A DNA stretch of 64,000 bases from Helianthus annuus (Eukaryota > Streptophyta > Magnoliopsida > Asterales > Asteraceae): the NCBI RefSeq assembly GCF_002127325.2, contig NC_035439.2, positions 141,824,827 through 141,888,826 on the forward strand, read 5' to 3'. Position numbers and translations under genes: made by a program. Under the pieces are notes generated by a model. The model was not told the DNA's origin and did not search any database. It saw nothing but the letters and a program-made list of their open reading frames with translations. Below are positions 21,738 to 34,800 of this stretch, piece after piece; within the stretch, counting starts at the first letter, position 1, and the number at the start of each line of letters is the position of its first letter.

Positions 21738-22386
21738 TGTAGGTCCCTTTTCTCGGAGGATCGAGAACAAACCTAAACCTTGTTATACTAACCCACTAGC
21801 AAGTGCGGAATCCAAGCTAGTAGGCAAACCGGGATGAAGCAAGTAGAGAAACAAGCACACAAGATTTCACCGATTAACACCACTGTATTAATACGTATGA
21901 AGGTTTACGGTTACAAGCACAATGTTTACAAAACCAAAGATGTAAACTCTCAAGTGTGTGTGTGTGTTTCCAGCAGAATGCTCTCAACTCTCTATGTGTG
22001 CATCTATCTTTCACACTACACTGCATGGGTATATATATACCCAGCTCAGCAGGTCCTGTCCGAAGGATCCGATAGATGGTCCGAAGGATCATCTATCGAT
22101 GACAGCAAGCTCGAAAGATCAGCATGGACCTCGAAGGATCATCCTTCGAGGTCTAATGGTCGAACCATGGTCGAACCATATCTTTCGAGCACCTCGAAGG
22201 ATCAACATTATCCTTCGAGGTTATCCTTCGAGACAGACATTTATCTTTCTAACTGTTTGACCAAGTCAATCCGGAGGATGGTTGACTTAGTCAATTTACA
22301 GACTTAGGACATTGTTTACATACAGACCGAATACAGACCGAATACAGACCGAATACAGACAAAGTACAGACACAAGTGCACCAACA
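21738..22386 (-). repeat. Right LTR (subfamily B) of the coding-free element
   Basis: 649 bp from TGTAGGTCCCTT to GTGCACCAACA. It is clearly related along its length to the Sirevirus LTR at 58663-59297, including GGGTATATATATACCC and the TCGAAGGATC motif cluster. It does not align with the left LTR of its own element beyond short shared anchors. Confidence 0.8.
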
Positions 22387-23971
22387 AGGTCTTAGCTGTA
22401 AAAAGGAGCAGAAACGAATTAAAATCTGGAAAGGCGAAAAGCTGGAGCGGAAATCGAGGAGCTCGGAAGCAAGAACGAAGAAAAAATCAATTCTGGAGCT
22501 TCTAGGCGGGCCGCGTAAGTTTATAGTTGTCTTTTACGCGCCCCGCGTCAACTTAAAAGAAAATTCCAGGATTCTGATATCCGGGCGGGCCGCGTAAGCT
22601 TAGCCTTACATATTACGCGGGCCGCGAGAGAGGTTAAAACGTGCAACCGACTTGAAACAGCTAACGGCTAGTAGGGTTTCTTGGCTATTTAATAACATCA
22701 TCATCAACAGCCGTGGAGGAGACGAATTTTGGAGTTCTTGACCATCATTGGAGGCTGTTGAAGGCTGCTGGAACGTACGGGATCGCTTGGAATCATCGGG
22801 TAACATCTTGGAGCGCTCGGGAGTAGAGATTACAGGTTTAAACTTCCTGTTTCTTTGTTTTTCGTTCGCTTTACTTTTTTGCATGATGAATTCAGAAGTT
22901 ATTATGATTTTGTTTATGTTCGTGAACATGTTTTCCGGCTAAAAACCTTTAACTACCTAGGCTAATGACAATAGTATAACAAAGTTCGGATTTTTATTCG
23001 ATTTTTGGCGTGGTTGTGGATTTTTCTTGCAATGTAAAAGCTATGGGAATTTAACTTGGTGCGTATGCGTGCTTGTGACTATTTCATTATTGATTATTGC
23101 TTTGTATAATCCTTGGTGACGGTCTTTATCACATAATAGGGTTGTGCTAGGGTTCTTGATTTAGGTGAGTGTCTATATCACGTAATAGATCATTAATCCT
23201 TTAGGGTGAAAACGCGTAAGTAACCTTAGAAACAATATTGGGTAATTTAATAAAATCAAGTGTTCTGCTAAACTCGTCGTTGTGAGGCTCGAGGGTATTA
23301 ATAGGTCTCGGTTTAGTTATAAGTCCTTAACATTCCATTATCTATTAAACCAAGATTAAAACCCGTAGTTGCTTTAGACGTTCGCCCTGTGAGGTAGAGC
23401 GTCTTATATAGGCACTTTCAAGAAACTAGAGGACTGTGAGGAAATCTAGTAAGCCGGTGAGCGTAACATCCTAGGTAGTGCCACAAGAATCGCCTCGAGA
23501 GTGTTTGAGGGGCTTAGTGGTGTCTTAATAGGTTTAGCATTTAAAGATCCCGGTTCCACACCACAAAATTATCAAATAGAAATCCACTCTGAGTTTAGCT
23601 TGCGTCTAGCCTAGGTAGTCTTCATCATCTCTGGTCAAAGTCTTCGTTCGAGTTCGTGTTAGTTATTTAGCTAATCTAGTTATTCGTTATTTGTATTCTT
23701 AGGATTTTTAGAACCCCCCCCCCCCAATCAATAAACAATTTAGTTATGTCGTATCAGTTTTAGTCTTTATAGAGTCTTAGCGTAATCAGTAGAGTCTCGT
23801 GGGTTCGATACTCGGACTTACTTTAGCTTTACTACATTGCTCGGTACACTTGCCGGTTTTGTGGTTTAGGGTTTAGATCGAGTCTTAGTTTATAAATTTA
23901 AAGCTTAGGGTGTCTAATTTAGGGTTAATTTTAGTTGTTTTTGTTAAACCATTTTCAGCACATCAAGTTTT

Positions 23972-23989
23972 TGGCGCCGTTGCCGGGGA
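23972..23989 (+). other. Athila primer-binding site (tRNA-Asp)
   Basis: TGGCGCCGTTGCCGGGGA, six bases after the left LTR. It is complementary to the 3' end of plant tRNA-Asp, the usual primer for Athila elements. Confidence 0.93.
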
Positions 23990-24186
23990 CTCTTTGGCGA
24001 TTGCGTTGATTACTTTGTTTGGACTTACTTGACATATTACGTGCTATTTGTTTGTTAGTTGAGTCGTAGGAGTCTAGATATTTTAAAAATCAAAAAATCA
24101 AAAAAATATTTGTTTTAGTGTCTTTTCCAGTTTGTTGAGTCGTTGTTAGAGTCTTCTTACTTGGTTGTTTTCGGTTTTTACAGTGG

Positions 24187-26071
24187 ATGCCCCATACGCG
24201 CTCGCAAGGACCGCCGCCGCTTCCGTTTACACTCAAGTCCTCCTTCTCGTCTTCTGCGTCCGAGGTAAGTGCTTCCAGCTCTACTTCGTCTTCACATTTC
24301 ACCCCAGCGTTCGATTTCACACCAAAGACTTCACCCCACAATTCTCCGCCACCCACCCGTCCACCTAGTCCACCGCCCGTAGCTCAAATGGCTCGTAGGA
24401 TAGTCTACGATCAGGCGACCACCGGCTTCGCCGGTGGGAATTCACCCATCACCCTTCCAAACATCCCAAATGATCGTTCCTGGCAGATTCCTTCCTACAT
24501 TATGACCGCCATCACAAATTCTTGCCAGTTTCATGGTCGTGACGACGAGGATGCCCCCGCTCATATTAATCGCATCACTCGTCTCTACAGCACCTTCTCC
24601 ATTGAGGGTGTCAATCTCGATGCTAGGTATCTTCAGGTTTTCCCGTTCTCACTCGCTGGACGCGCAGCCGTCTGGTTCGATTCTCAGCCCGCTGGTACCT
24701 TCACTACTTGGGCAGGACTTCGCGATGCATTCTTAGCCAAATACTTTCCACCTGCCAAGGCATCTCGCCTTCGTGACCAGATCCACTCATTTCGTATGGA
24801 GCATGATGAGCCGTACCACTTAGCTTGGGAGCGTTTTCAGACCCTGATATCCCGTTGTTCTCAGCATGGTCTATCCGATTGGGCGTTAGTCGAGAAATTC
24901 TACAATGGTCTTACTCCTGAGATTAGAGCTCGCTTCGATACTTCAGCAGGAGGTCACTTATGGGAAAGAAGACGGTGACTGAATGCAATGACTTGTTTGA
25001 GAGCTTTGCCACTCTGATATGGATTACAGCACTACCAACAGGACTTCCATTCCTGTGCATACCACCTCGGCCGGCCGAGGGGTAAACCAAGTTGGCTTGG
25101 ATTCATCGGTAGCTGCTATGGTCGAGAGAGTTAGGGAAGAGTTGAGGCAGGAGATGAGGCAGGAGTTGAGTGAGATAAAGAAGAAAGTTGATAGGTGCGA
25201 GGTTTGCAGAGGGGGTCATGATACTATAGAGTGTCCCACGCTTACGCTCGAGGAGGTCGAGTACATATCCGGTCAGTATAGAGGTCCCACGAATCCGTTC
25301 AATAATTCTAACTCCAACTGGCGCGGTAGTGGTAATACAAGTGGTTATCGTTCGTCTGGAAATCCTCCTGGGTTTCCATCTGGTCAATATCAGAGTAGAG
25401 GGCCCGGTATTTACACGAGCTCTGGTTCAGGTCAGGGTGGGCAGTTTAGTGGGTCAGGTTCGAGTGGGCAGTTTGCGAGTGGAGGGTCGACTCAGGAGAG
25501 TCAAGGTAGTGGAAAGGCTCCTGAGGGTAGTATGAGTAGGGTGGAGGAGATGTTCGCCCAGATGATGTCACAAAATCAGGAGACACAGAAGTCTCTCACT
25601 GATTTCGCTAAAAATCAGGAGCAGATTAATAAAAGCCACGAACTTCAGCTCAAGAGTCAGCAGTCCACTCTTCTCGATCTTCAGAGAACAGTAGGTGGAC
25701 TTGCTAAGCAGTTGCAGGAGCACCCGCCGGGTCAGTTTTCGGGAAACACTTTCACGAATCCCGCGAATCATTCAGCGAAGGCTATTACGACCCGCAGTGG
25801 GAAGAGTTTGGGAGAGGTTGTGAGAGAGAGAGTTGAGGAAGAGAAAGAGGATGAAGTCGATGAGGAGATCGAGATGGAGGCTCCAGGCAAGGTGCACATG
25901 AGGCTAGACCCAGCAAGTACCGCACACGCCGAGGAGTCACTAGTAGAGAAGAAAGTGGAGAAGCAGCCGACGAAGGTTCGGCCATCACCAGCGATTGATT
26001 ATTCTCGCTTTCCGTTTCCCGCCCGTGCTAGGCAGCAGAAATATGCTCAGGAATACGGGAAATTCCTCTAG
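24187..26071 (+). pseudogene. Athila gag (two frames)
   Basis: The first frame (24187-24978) starts MPHTRSQGPPPLPF and contains the gag core: FPFSLAGRAAVWFDS, FLAKYFPP, YHLAWERFQTLISRCS and EKFYNGL. The frame shifts near 24955-25018. The second frame (25019-26071) carries a helix-forming region, the zinc knuckle CEVCRGGHDTIEC, a Gly/Ser-rich linker and an acidic stretch, and ends in a TAG (26069-26071) after which the same frame reads into protease. Gag normally coats the RNA in the virus-like particle. At least one frameshift and one nonsense codon make this copy non-functional. Confidence 0.88.
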
Positions 26072-27289
26072 ATGTTCACACAGTTGAAAATCAATCTTTC
26101 GTTTATCGAGGCGCTTCAGTCTATGCCTAAGTATGCTAAATTTCTCAAAGATCTTTTGAAGCGCAAGGAGAGGATTGGTGAGCTTTCGAATATTCCATTG
26201 ACAGGAGGTTGTTCCGCGGTAGTCTTGAATAAGCTGCCAGAGAAATTAACCGATCCTGGTACTTTCACGATTCCATGTTTCTTCGAGGGAGCCGTTACCC
26301 CCGCTCACGCTCTAGCCGATTTAAGGGCCAGCATCAATCTGATGCCGTTTTCATTGTATGAGCGGCTTGGTCTGGGAGAGCTTACACCCACGCGCATGTC
26401 ATTGTCCTTGGCTGACCGATCAGTCAAGTATCCTCGTGGGATAGTGGAGAATTTGTTGGTTAAAGTGGATAAGTTCGTGTTTCCAGTGGATTTCGTTGTG
26501 CTCGATATGGAGGCCGATGAGAGAGTTCCTATTATTCCGGGCCGTCCATTCCTTAGAACCGCCAAGGCGATCGTCGACGTCTTTGACGGTAAGATTTCTC
26601 TTCGAGCGGTTGACGAGATTGTCACATTCGAGATTGATAGAGCGATGCAGCATCCAAGAGGTCGAGATGATGATATCGGGCCGTGTCATTCTGTTTACTT
26701 TCTCAATTCTTTCATATCTTGTGTCGACACGTGTTTCGAGTACATCAGTGGAGCTGATTTAGTAGGCGAGGGAGTTGTTGACGAGCATGATGAGGAGAAG
26801 GTTGAAGAAGTTGAGGAGGAGCAGTTGGATGAGGATGATGAGTTGTGTGTTCCTGAGCCATTAGATCTCAACGCGATTAGTGATGAGAGTACTCCTGTAG
26901 AGATTCCACCGCCTTTAAAACTTAAGGTTCCTCCATCACATCTCGAGTACGCATTTCTAGGAGAGAAGCCGAATATGCCTGTCATCATATCTTCGAAGTT
27001 GACAGAGGAGGAGAAAGGAAGGTTGATTGAGGTGCTGAGAGAGCACAGTGATGCGATTGCCTGGAGGCTATCTTATATCAAGGGCATCAGCCCTACTTTT
27101 TGCACGCATCGCATTCTGATGGAGGATGTTTATAAGCCTGTAGTGCAGCCGCATCGTCGTTTGAATCCAAATATGCAGGATGTCGTTAGGAAGGAAGTAA
27201 TGAAGTTGTTAGAGTCTGGTTTGATTTACCCGATTTCCGATTCAGCTTGGGTGAGCCCTACGCAGGTCGTCCCGAAGAAAGGGGGATGA
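26072..27289 (+). pseudogene. Athila protease and reverse transcriptase start
   Basis: In the same frame as the second gag piece after its TAG. FTQLKINLSFIEALQSMP and the protease region follow. The catalytic triplet is expected as DLGAS in this lineage, but it reads DLRAS here, so the Gly next to the catalytic Asp is lost. Then come IIPGRPFLRTAKAIVD, an acidic linker and the RT start (VQPHRRLNPNMQDVVRKEV). The frame ends at 27289, where one G is missing from a G-run. Inactive on several counts. Confidence 0.88.
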
Positions 27290-28290
27290 CAGTTGTTCTG
27301 AATGCGAAGAATGAGCTTATTCCGTCTCGTACGGCTACGGGTTGGCGTGTGTGCATTGACTATTGAAAGTTAAATGACGCCACTCGTAAGGATCATTTTC
27401 CGCTCCCATTCATTGATCAGATGCTTGAGCGTCTCGCGGGTCAGCAGTTCTATTGCTTTCTCGACGGGTTTTCGGGTTATTTCCAGATTCCTATTGCACC
27501 AGAGGATCAGGAGAAAACCACTTTTACATGTCCGTATGGCATATACGCGTACCGACGCATGCCGTTTGGTCTATGTAACGCTCCTGCTACATTTCAGCGT
27601 TGTATGATCGCGATCTTTCAGGACATGGTCGAGAGTTCGATGGAGGTATTTATGGACATTTTTCAGTGTACGGTAGTTCTTTCGATCAGTGCTTGATGAA
27701 TTTGGAGAAAATGTTGAAGAGATGTGTGGAGACGAAGCTGATGTTGAATTGGGAGAAGTGTCACTTCATGGTGACTGAGGGGATTGTGCTAGGGCACAAG
27801 ATTTCGCGAGCTGGTATTGAGGTTGATAGGGCAAAGATAGATACGATCAGTCAGCTTCCTCCGCCGACTAGTGTCAAGTCGGTTTGTAGTTTTCTCGGTC
27901 ATGCGGGGTTTTATCGTCGCTTTATCAAGGATTTTTCTAAAATTACACGCCCCATGACGCGATTGTTGGAAAAGGACATTCCTTTCGTCTTTGACGAGGA
28001 GTGCCTAAAGGCGTTTGAGTTTCTGAAGGAGAAGTTGGTGAGTGCACCGATTCTCGTGTCGCCTGATTGGAGCTTACAATTCGAGCTTATGTGCGATGCG
28101 AGCGATTACGCAGTTGGTGCGGTGTTAGGGCAGAGATGGGAGAATCATTTTCACCCGATTTACTACGCGAGTAAAACTTTGAATGATGCCCAAGAGAATT
28201 ACACCACCACAGAGAAGGAGTTGTTGGCAGTTGTCTTTGCATTCGACAACTTCCGTTCGTACCTTGTTCTTTCGAAAACCGTTGTGTTTA
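27286..28290 (+). pseudogene. Athila reverse transcriptase and RNase H (5' part)
   Basis: RT continues in a new frame with a TGA at 27364-27366 where an Arg codon is expected, then DGFSGYFQIPIAPEDQ and the Athila-typical RRMPFGLCNAPATFQRCM. At about 27657 one base is missing inside the catalytic FMDD box, shifting to the frame 27600-28349. There LGHKISRAGIEVDRAKID and the RNase H start (FELMCDASDYAVGAVLGQ) are found. The frame runs to KTVVF, where Tekay-2 is inserted. The catalytic deletion alone would abolish activity. Confidence 0.9.
28286..28290. other. Tekay-2 target-site duplication, left copy (GTTTA)
   Basis: GTTTA directly precedes the left LTR and is repeated at 42433-42437 after the right LTR. 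Removing the element and one copy joins KTVVF to TDHSALRYLF of the Athila RNase H in frame. Confidence 0.97.
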
Positions 28291-31200
28291 TGTCACACCC
28301 CGATTTCCACGTGTCACCGGTGGGCCCGGTGTGGGGTACAGTGACGTAGTTGGCATCGTCATAGACAATCAACACAATATAATAATGCACAGCGGAAGCA
28401 GAATAGATATATTTCAACTTTTAAATAAAGTGCAATAATAAATATCACAGTAGTTGAAACGGATCCACAGGCGGATCAAATAAAATAAGATAAAAATAGT
28501 TCAACAGATATTTGTCGTTCGAGCTTGCGAGACTATAGTGGACGCTCTTAGGAAACAGCCAGCCTATTTTCGTATAGTACCTGCACTTAACCTTTTGGGA
28601 AAAATACGTCAGTTTACACTGGTAAATACAAATCGACTGACTCATTTTGAAAATGATTGAAAATTGATTTAAATGCACAGGGCATAAATATTTTTATTAA
28701 CTTGGGACAATTATATAATATAAACTTGTGAACGAATTACATGCACTTATATCTCTGGTGGCCCGGGATCTGCTGTCCGGGCTAAGAATTAAATGACACA
28801 CCACATTAAAGAGTTATACACGACGAGTGTACGCCTACACCCCGTGCTCTGGTCGTGGCCATCTCGTAAGATAATGCCAAGGATATCCGGGACACGGTCA
28901 ATAACCCCCCAAAGCCTTTAAGTAAGACAAAACTGTTTAAACGAAGTCGCACAAGCTATTCAAGACTGTACACCTATAAGGCGCAGGACTTGTGCGCCCG
29001 ATCAAGCGGTATTTTAAATACCGTACCCCAAGCCCGTATAGGGAAAATAAGTCAAAATGTATTTACCTGAGCAAGTATAAGTCACAAATGATAAGTGTTG
29101 GTAGCTTTTACCGGGCCTCCTAATCTGGAACAAAGGTTTATAATTAACCTATTAGATTCCTAACGGCCTTTCATTTAAGCCTAAGCTTTGACCGGTTAGT
29201 TTTAAGAATGATATGGTTTACGCACGATTAAGCGAAAGACCGGATAGAATGTGATTTAGACCCGACAAGTTTGAATACTTGTATATTATGGGTATACTAA
29301 ATACATTCTGGATTTTGAAATAAAAATGATATCGTTTGACCCGTTTCGGTCAATTTACGCAAACTAGTTACGTAAACCGAACCGAACGCGAAAAGGGCGA
29401 TACGGGTAGACCAATGATTCAAATGCAAGTTCCCTGAGATAATATGCTTAAAATATGATATTATATCAGTAAGTTATGTTCTATATTGCCCGGAATAATT
29501 TTAAACCCAATTTATGCCTTAGAAGGGCATTTTGGTCATTTAAAAGATAATAAAAGGGTAAAATTAGAAATCTGAGTTTCGGGTCTGGTTCATACAGTAA
29601 ATATACTTAATATAACATATTATATCAGTAGGGTATGACCCATATACCAAATTTATCATTTAAAACCAAACTATGCACCGTAGGGGTATTTTAGTAATTT
29701 CACAAGGGCTAAAAATGCCAAAACTGGAAATCTGAGTTCATATACTTATACTTACTGTTTTTATATGATAATATGCTAAACACATCAGTAGGTATAGGTC
29801 TTATATGTTTAAAACAAGTATAACGCTCACTATGCGCTTAAAACGCTAAATATGCGATTTAAGGGCGTTTTCGGGTTTTCAAATTAAATCTGAGGTTTTT
29901 ATATTTCCAGAATACTTAAAATAATTTATTCATCATATAAAATCAGTAGAAAAAGGTTTCGGGTCAAAAGGATGTGTAAAACTCATTTTATGGCTAAAAC
30001 GGTCAAAACCGACATAAGCCGAAATGACTAGGTGATCTAGGATCCGTTCAGCCAAAAATTAATTAAAAATCATCAAAATTCCCAGAATATTATAATACAT
30101 CAGTTGGTAAAAAGTTTCGTATCAAAACGTGGCCAGAAACGGGTTCTACGCGAAAAGGACCGTTTATGTAAATTTATAATATAGTTTTACGCTAATGGCC
30201 ATAACTCACAATCTGGACCACCAACTGATCCGAAACTTTCGGTGCAAGTTCATATATTAGAAATAAAGATTTCCATCCTTTCACTTTTCCAAAAATCCCG
30301 TTTTAAATCAAAAAGGGCAAAATAGTCAACTTTATGCATAAATCGGAAACATGCATTCGAATCGGCTAAGCATAGACTTAATCACAGAAAATTCCAGAAA
30401 GTTTAACTAAAATAAAAATAGTCAAAAATACCTTCCAATACAGATCTCGAACATGCATGTACGAATCCGAATCGATAGTCTACGAAATAATCGTTTTACA
30501 AGACTTTCGGTTCCGATTCGTGTCTATACTATAGATTGTCGAGTTGATGATGATTAAAACACATTCTTATATGTATTACAAGTTATTTATGATGCTCAAT
30601 CAGATTGCATGTCTAATATATTAACATTCAAGCTTATTTTTGCGAAAATCAATTCTGTTGACTTTTTAGAAACATGTTTGACTCGACAATTAGCATGCAT
30701 ATAGTGGGATTCAGATAGTGCCCTTTAGAGGGTTTGTTTCCCACTTAAATACCAACATATAACAGGTTTCAATTCGAGAAATGACTGAAAGAAATCCGTT
30801 TAATCAGAAAGTCAAAGCTTATGAACACCCAGTTTGACTTTTACTAATAATCAAAGCAAAAACGGATTATAGAACGAATTGAAAGCTTACAAAGGTCCTA
30901 TAGGTGTTTAATGAACACTAGAAGTCGGCCTTGTTGATCAGATTGTCTCCAGAAAGCTTGCCTTGAAAGTTCTTGATAGAGAGTTTATTGTTTACAACTT
31001 CAAGTGCCAAGAACATTGATCAAATTCTGATTTAAAGCCACAAATTCGAGGGTACTGTTGTAGTAGCCATGCATGGCATTTGATTGGAGTAATTGGAGGC
31101 AGAAACCAGCTGTTAGGCACTTAAAATCGGACCCAAATCGACCCAAACCGAATTTCTGTTCGCTGGCAGCCCCACGCGGCCCGCTTGGGCTTTACCAGGC

Positions 31201-31821
31201 GGGTCGCCTGACCCTGGTTCAGCCAAAACAAGTTTCAACTTTGACAGCTTTGGCCCCTGAGCTTGTACGCGATGTTTCGGCCACTTTTCTCGACCCGTAA
31301 ACCCCCAAACTTGGTTTTTAAGAACCTTAGGACTTTTACCAACTTGGTAATGTCCTCGGATAACTTTGCGCTCAACCGAAAAGCCCTGAAATTCGACGTT
31401 GACGCTTTTAGTCCCTTAAGTACGGTTTTGGCCATAACTTTCTCATACGTTGACGAAACTTCATGAAATTTTTACCACATATTCTAGTGAGTATATTTTA
31501 GCTTTACAAAGCTTCGGGTCTGCCAAAAGTTCACTCAGAGGTATAAATTAAACATGTTGACACTTTTGGCCCCTATAGTTTGAAATACTTCACTTTTGTG
31601 CAATTTTCGCGTCGTATGATCCATGAACCATCCGTTTAAGGTTATAAACATTATGTAGGGTTATCATAGAGTCTATTTATCCATTGTTGACACTTTGGAC
31701 CCTTACGTTCCATAGTTTTCACTGTTTGTCACTTTTAGTCCCTCTAAAGTATGTTTTCACATAACGGAACCTTATGACACGTGTCAAGACATTATTGGAC
31801 GAAATTTTTCGAGGTGTTACA
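28291..31821 (-). repeat. Tekay-2 3' LTR
   Basis: 3531 bp, TGTCACACCCCGATTTCC to CGAGGTGTTACA on the plus strand. Essentially identical to 38902-42432. Small ORFs inside it are duplicated with the LTR and have no support as genes. Confidence 0.97.
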
Positions 31822-31857
31822 TCCTCACCCCCTTAAAAGAAATCTCGACCCCGAGAT
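31822..31857 (-). other. Tekay-2 polypurine tract and 3' UTR
   Basis: The minus strand reads TTTTAAGGGGGTGAGGA immediately before the LTR start TGTAACACC. CTCGGGGTCGAGATTTC precedes it and joins the end of the gag-pol ORF at 31858. Confidence 0.9.
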
Positions 31858-34800
31858 TCATTCAAACAAATGGGGATATTTTTCTTTCATCGTGGATTCC
31901 ACTTCCCACGTGTATTCGGGACCTCTACGGGCATCCCACTTGACCTTAACAATAGGCACGTGCTTCCTTCGAAGCTTCTTTACCTGTCGATCCTCAATCG
32001 ACAAAGGTTTTTCCACAAATTTTAGACTTTCGTCTATGTGTATATCTGTATGCGGTATAACCAGTGTATCGTCAGCGAAACACTTCTTCAAATTACAGAT
32101 ATGGAACACATTATGAATAGCACTAAGCTCTTCAGGCAAGTTTAACTTGTAAGCGACTGACCCGATACGTTCGATTATCTCGAAAGGTCCTATGTATCTC
32201 GGGCTTAGCTTGCCTTTCTTTCCAAACCGCATCACGCCTTTCCAAGGCGATACTTTTAGCAATACTTTTTCACCTACATCGAAGTGAAAATCTTTGCGCT
32301 TAGGATCCGCATAACTTTTCTGCCTATCCCTGGCAGCTTTCAAACGATCACGGATCTGAACGATCTTGTCTGTCGTCTCAAAGACGATATCTGGTCCAGA
32401 CAACTGGACATCTCCAACTTCTGCCCAACAAATGGGCGATCTACACTTTCTACCGTATAGGGCCTCAAAAGGCGCAGCCTTTATGCTGGAATGGTAGCTA
32501 TTGTTGTAGGAGAATTCAATCAGTGGTAGGTTCTTATCCCAGCTACCACCCAAGTCGATCGCACATGCACGAAGCATGTCTTCCAAAGTCTGAATAGTAC
32601 GCTCACTCTGACCATCAGTCTGAGGATGATAAGCTGTACTAAAATTCAAACGAGTGCCCAACGATTGTTGGAAACTTTTCCAAAAATGCGACGTATATCT
32701 AGTATCTCTATCAGAGATAATAGATATAGGTATACCATGTAGCGCTACTATCTTATCGACGTATAATTGAGCTAACATATCTGAGCTATACGTCTCTTTG
32801 ATGGGTAGAAAATGAGCTGACTTAGTCAGTCTGTCTACTATGACCCATATGGTATCATTTCCCTTTTTCGTCTTTGGTAACTTGGTGATGAAATCCATTG
32901 TCACCATTTCCCATTTCCACTTGGGAATTTCAGGTTGCTGAAGCAAACCTGACGGCTTCTGATGCTCAGCCTTGACTTGCGCACAAGTCAAACATTTGGC
33001 CACATACTCGGCCACGGACTTTTTCAAACCAATCCACCAGTAGTTTGACTTCAAATCCTGGTACATCTTATCAGCTCCAGGATGAACGGAATATTTTGAG
33101 CTGTGGGCTTCCTGGAGGATAACATCCCGAAGTCCTCCATAAACTGGAACCCATATTCGTCCGTTTAGACGTAGCACTCCATCCTTGTCGTGGGATAACT
33201 GCTCCTCAGTTACTCCCAACTTTTCCGCAGGATAGTTAGCTTCCAGCACAGCTTCCTTCTGTGCAGCTAACACCCTTTCATTTAAATTATTTCTTATCTC
33301 AATGCGCTTGGCATTGATTCTGATTGGTTTCATCCTTTCCTTTCTGCTTAAGGCGTCGGCAACTACATTAGCCTTGCCTGGATGGTATCGTATCTCGCAA
33401 TCATAGTCATTGAGAGTTTCCATCCATCGCCTTTGACGCATGTTCAATTCCTTCTGATTGAACAGATGCTGAAGACTCTTGTGATCCGAATAAATTATAC
33501 ACTTGTTTCCGTACAAGTAATGTCTCCATAGCTTTAAAGCAAATACAACAGCACCCAATTCCAAATCGTGGGTGGTGTAGTTCTTCTCATGCACTTTGAG
33601 CTGTCGAGAAGCGTAGGCAATGACTTTGCCTTTCTGCATGAGTACACAGCCCATGCCAGTATGTGATGCGTCACAGTACACCACAAATTCCTCTATTCCA
33701 TCGGGTAATGTCAATACTGGCGCATTGCTTAACTTCTGCTTCAGAATGTCAAAGGATTCCTGCTGCTTAGGGCCCCAATCAAACTTAACCTTCTTACGGG
33801 TCAATGAGGTTAGGGGCGCAGCAATCCTTGAGAAGTTCTCGATGAATCTCCTATAATATCCTGCCAATCCGAGGAAACTGCGAATCTCGGTAGGAGTCTT
33901 CGGCTCCTGCCAATTCATGACTGCTTCTACTTTAGCGGGATCTACTTGGATACCACGCTCGCTTACTACATGTCCAAGGAACTGGACTTCTCGAAGCCAA
34001 AATTCACACTTCGAGAATTTGGCATAAAGCTTCTCTTGATGCAAAAGTTTGAGAATACAACGAAGGTGTTTCTCATGATCAGCTTGGCTCTTCGAGTAGA
34101 TAAGAATGTCATCAATGAAGACGATGACGAATTTATCTAAATAAGGTTTGCAGACGCGATTCATGAGATCCATGAACGCGGCTGGTGCGTTTGTGAGCCC
34201 AAACGGCATCACTAGGAACTCGTAATGTCCATAACGAGTCCTAAACGCGGTCTTGTGTACGTCTTCATCCTTGACTTTCAACTGATGATAACCTGACCTG
34301 AGGTCAATCTTTGAGAAGTAGCTTGCTCCTTGCAGTTGATCGAATAGATCGTCGATCCTGGGTAACGGATACCGATTCTTGATAGTGACCTTATTAAGCT
34401 CACGGTAATCGATGCACAGGCGCATCGATCCGTCCTTCTTCTTAACGAACAAGATTGGCGCTCCCCAAGGAGACGAGCTAGGTCTAAAAAAACCTTTAGC
34501 TAATAGATCATCCAATTGCATCCTCAACTCCTTCATCTCCGTTGGTGCCAATCTGTATGGTGCTCTTGCTACAGGTGCTGCACCTGGTATGATATCTATC
34601 CGAAACTCTACTTGCCTATCCGGTGGCAAACCAGGTAGCTCTTCAGGGAAAACCTCAGGATATTCCGAAATAACAGGAATATCTTCAATCTTCGGCTTCG
34701 GCTCATCAATGGTAACTTGTGCCATATAAATGACACATCCTTTCTGCATGCATCTGGATGCCTTGAGCATGGACACTTGCTCCGGCAATCCATGCTGAGT

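Larger units (their letters stand above)
19231..22386 (-). mobile_element. Coding-free Sirevirus-like (copia) element with dissimilar LTRs
   Basis: A 3156-bp element inserted in the Athila left LTR, flanked by AGGTC (19226-19230 and 22387-22391); the intact site is seen at 48706-48710. The left LTR is 19231-19880. The right LTR is 21738-22386, next to an initiator-Met primer-binding site complement (21722-21735), so the element is minus strand. The internal 1.84 kb has no gag or pol. Sirevirus affinity comes from several TTCCCCCTTG polypurine-like sites beside the left LTR, and from right-LTR similarity to the Sirevirus at 58663. The left LTR belongs to a different subfamily from the right one. 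An extra TAGGTC next to the left end blurs that boundary. Confidence 0.78.
19113..23965 (+). repeat. Athila left LTR, split by a Sirevirus-like element
   Basis: LTR parts 19113-19230 and 22387-23965, matching the right LTR 48599-50285 in order. It begins TGTATTGCAAAACAC and ends TTTTCAGCACATCA. Differences from the right LTR are mostly C/T and G/A changes, at roughly 1-2% in the stretches I compared. Confidence 0.9.

Noticed and set aside
28291..31821. Small ORFs in the Tekay-2 LTRs (about 66-77 codons), present twice in near-identical form
   Set aside because: They are identical only because the LTRs are copies of each other. There is no codon bias, homology or start context to support them.
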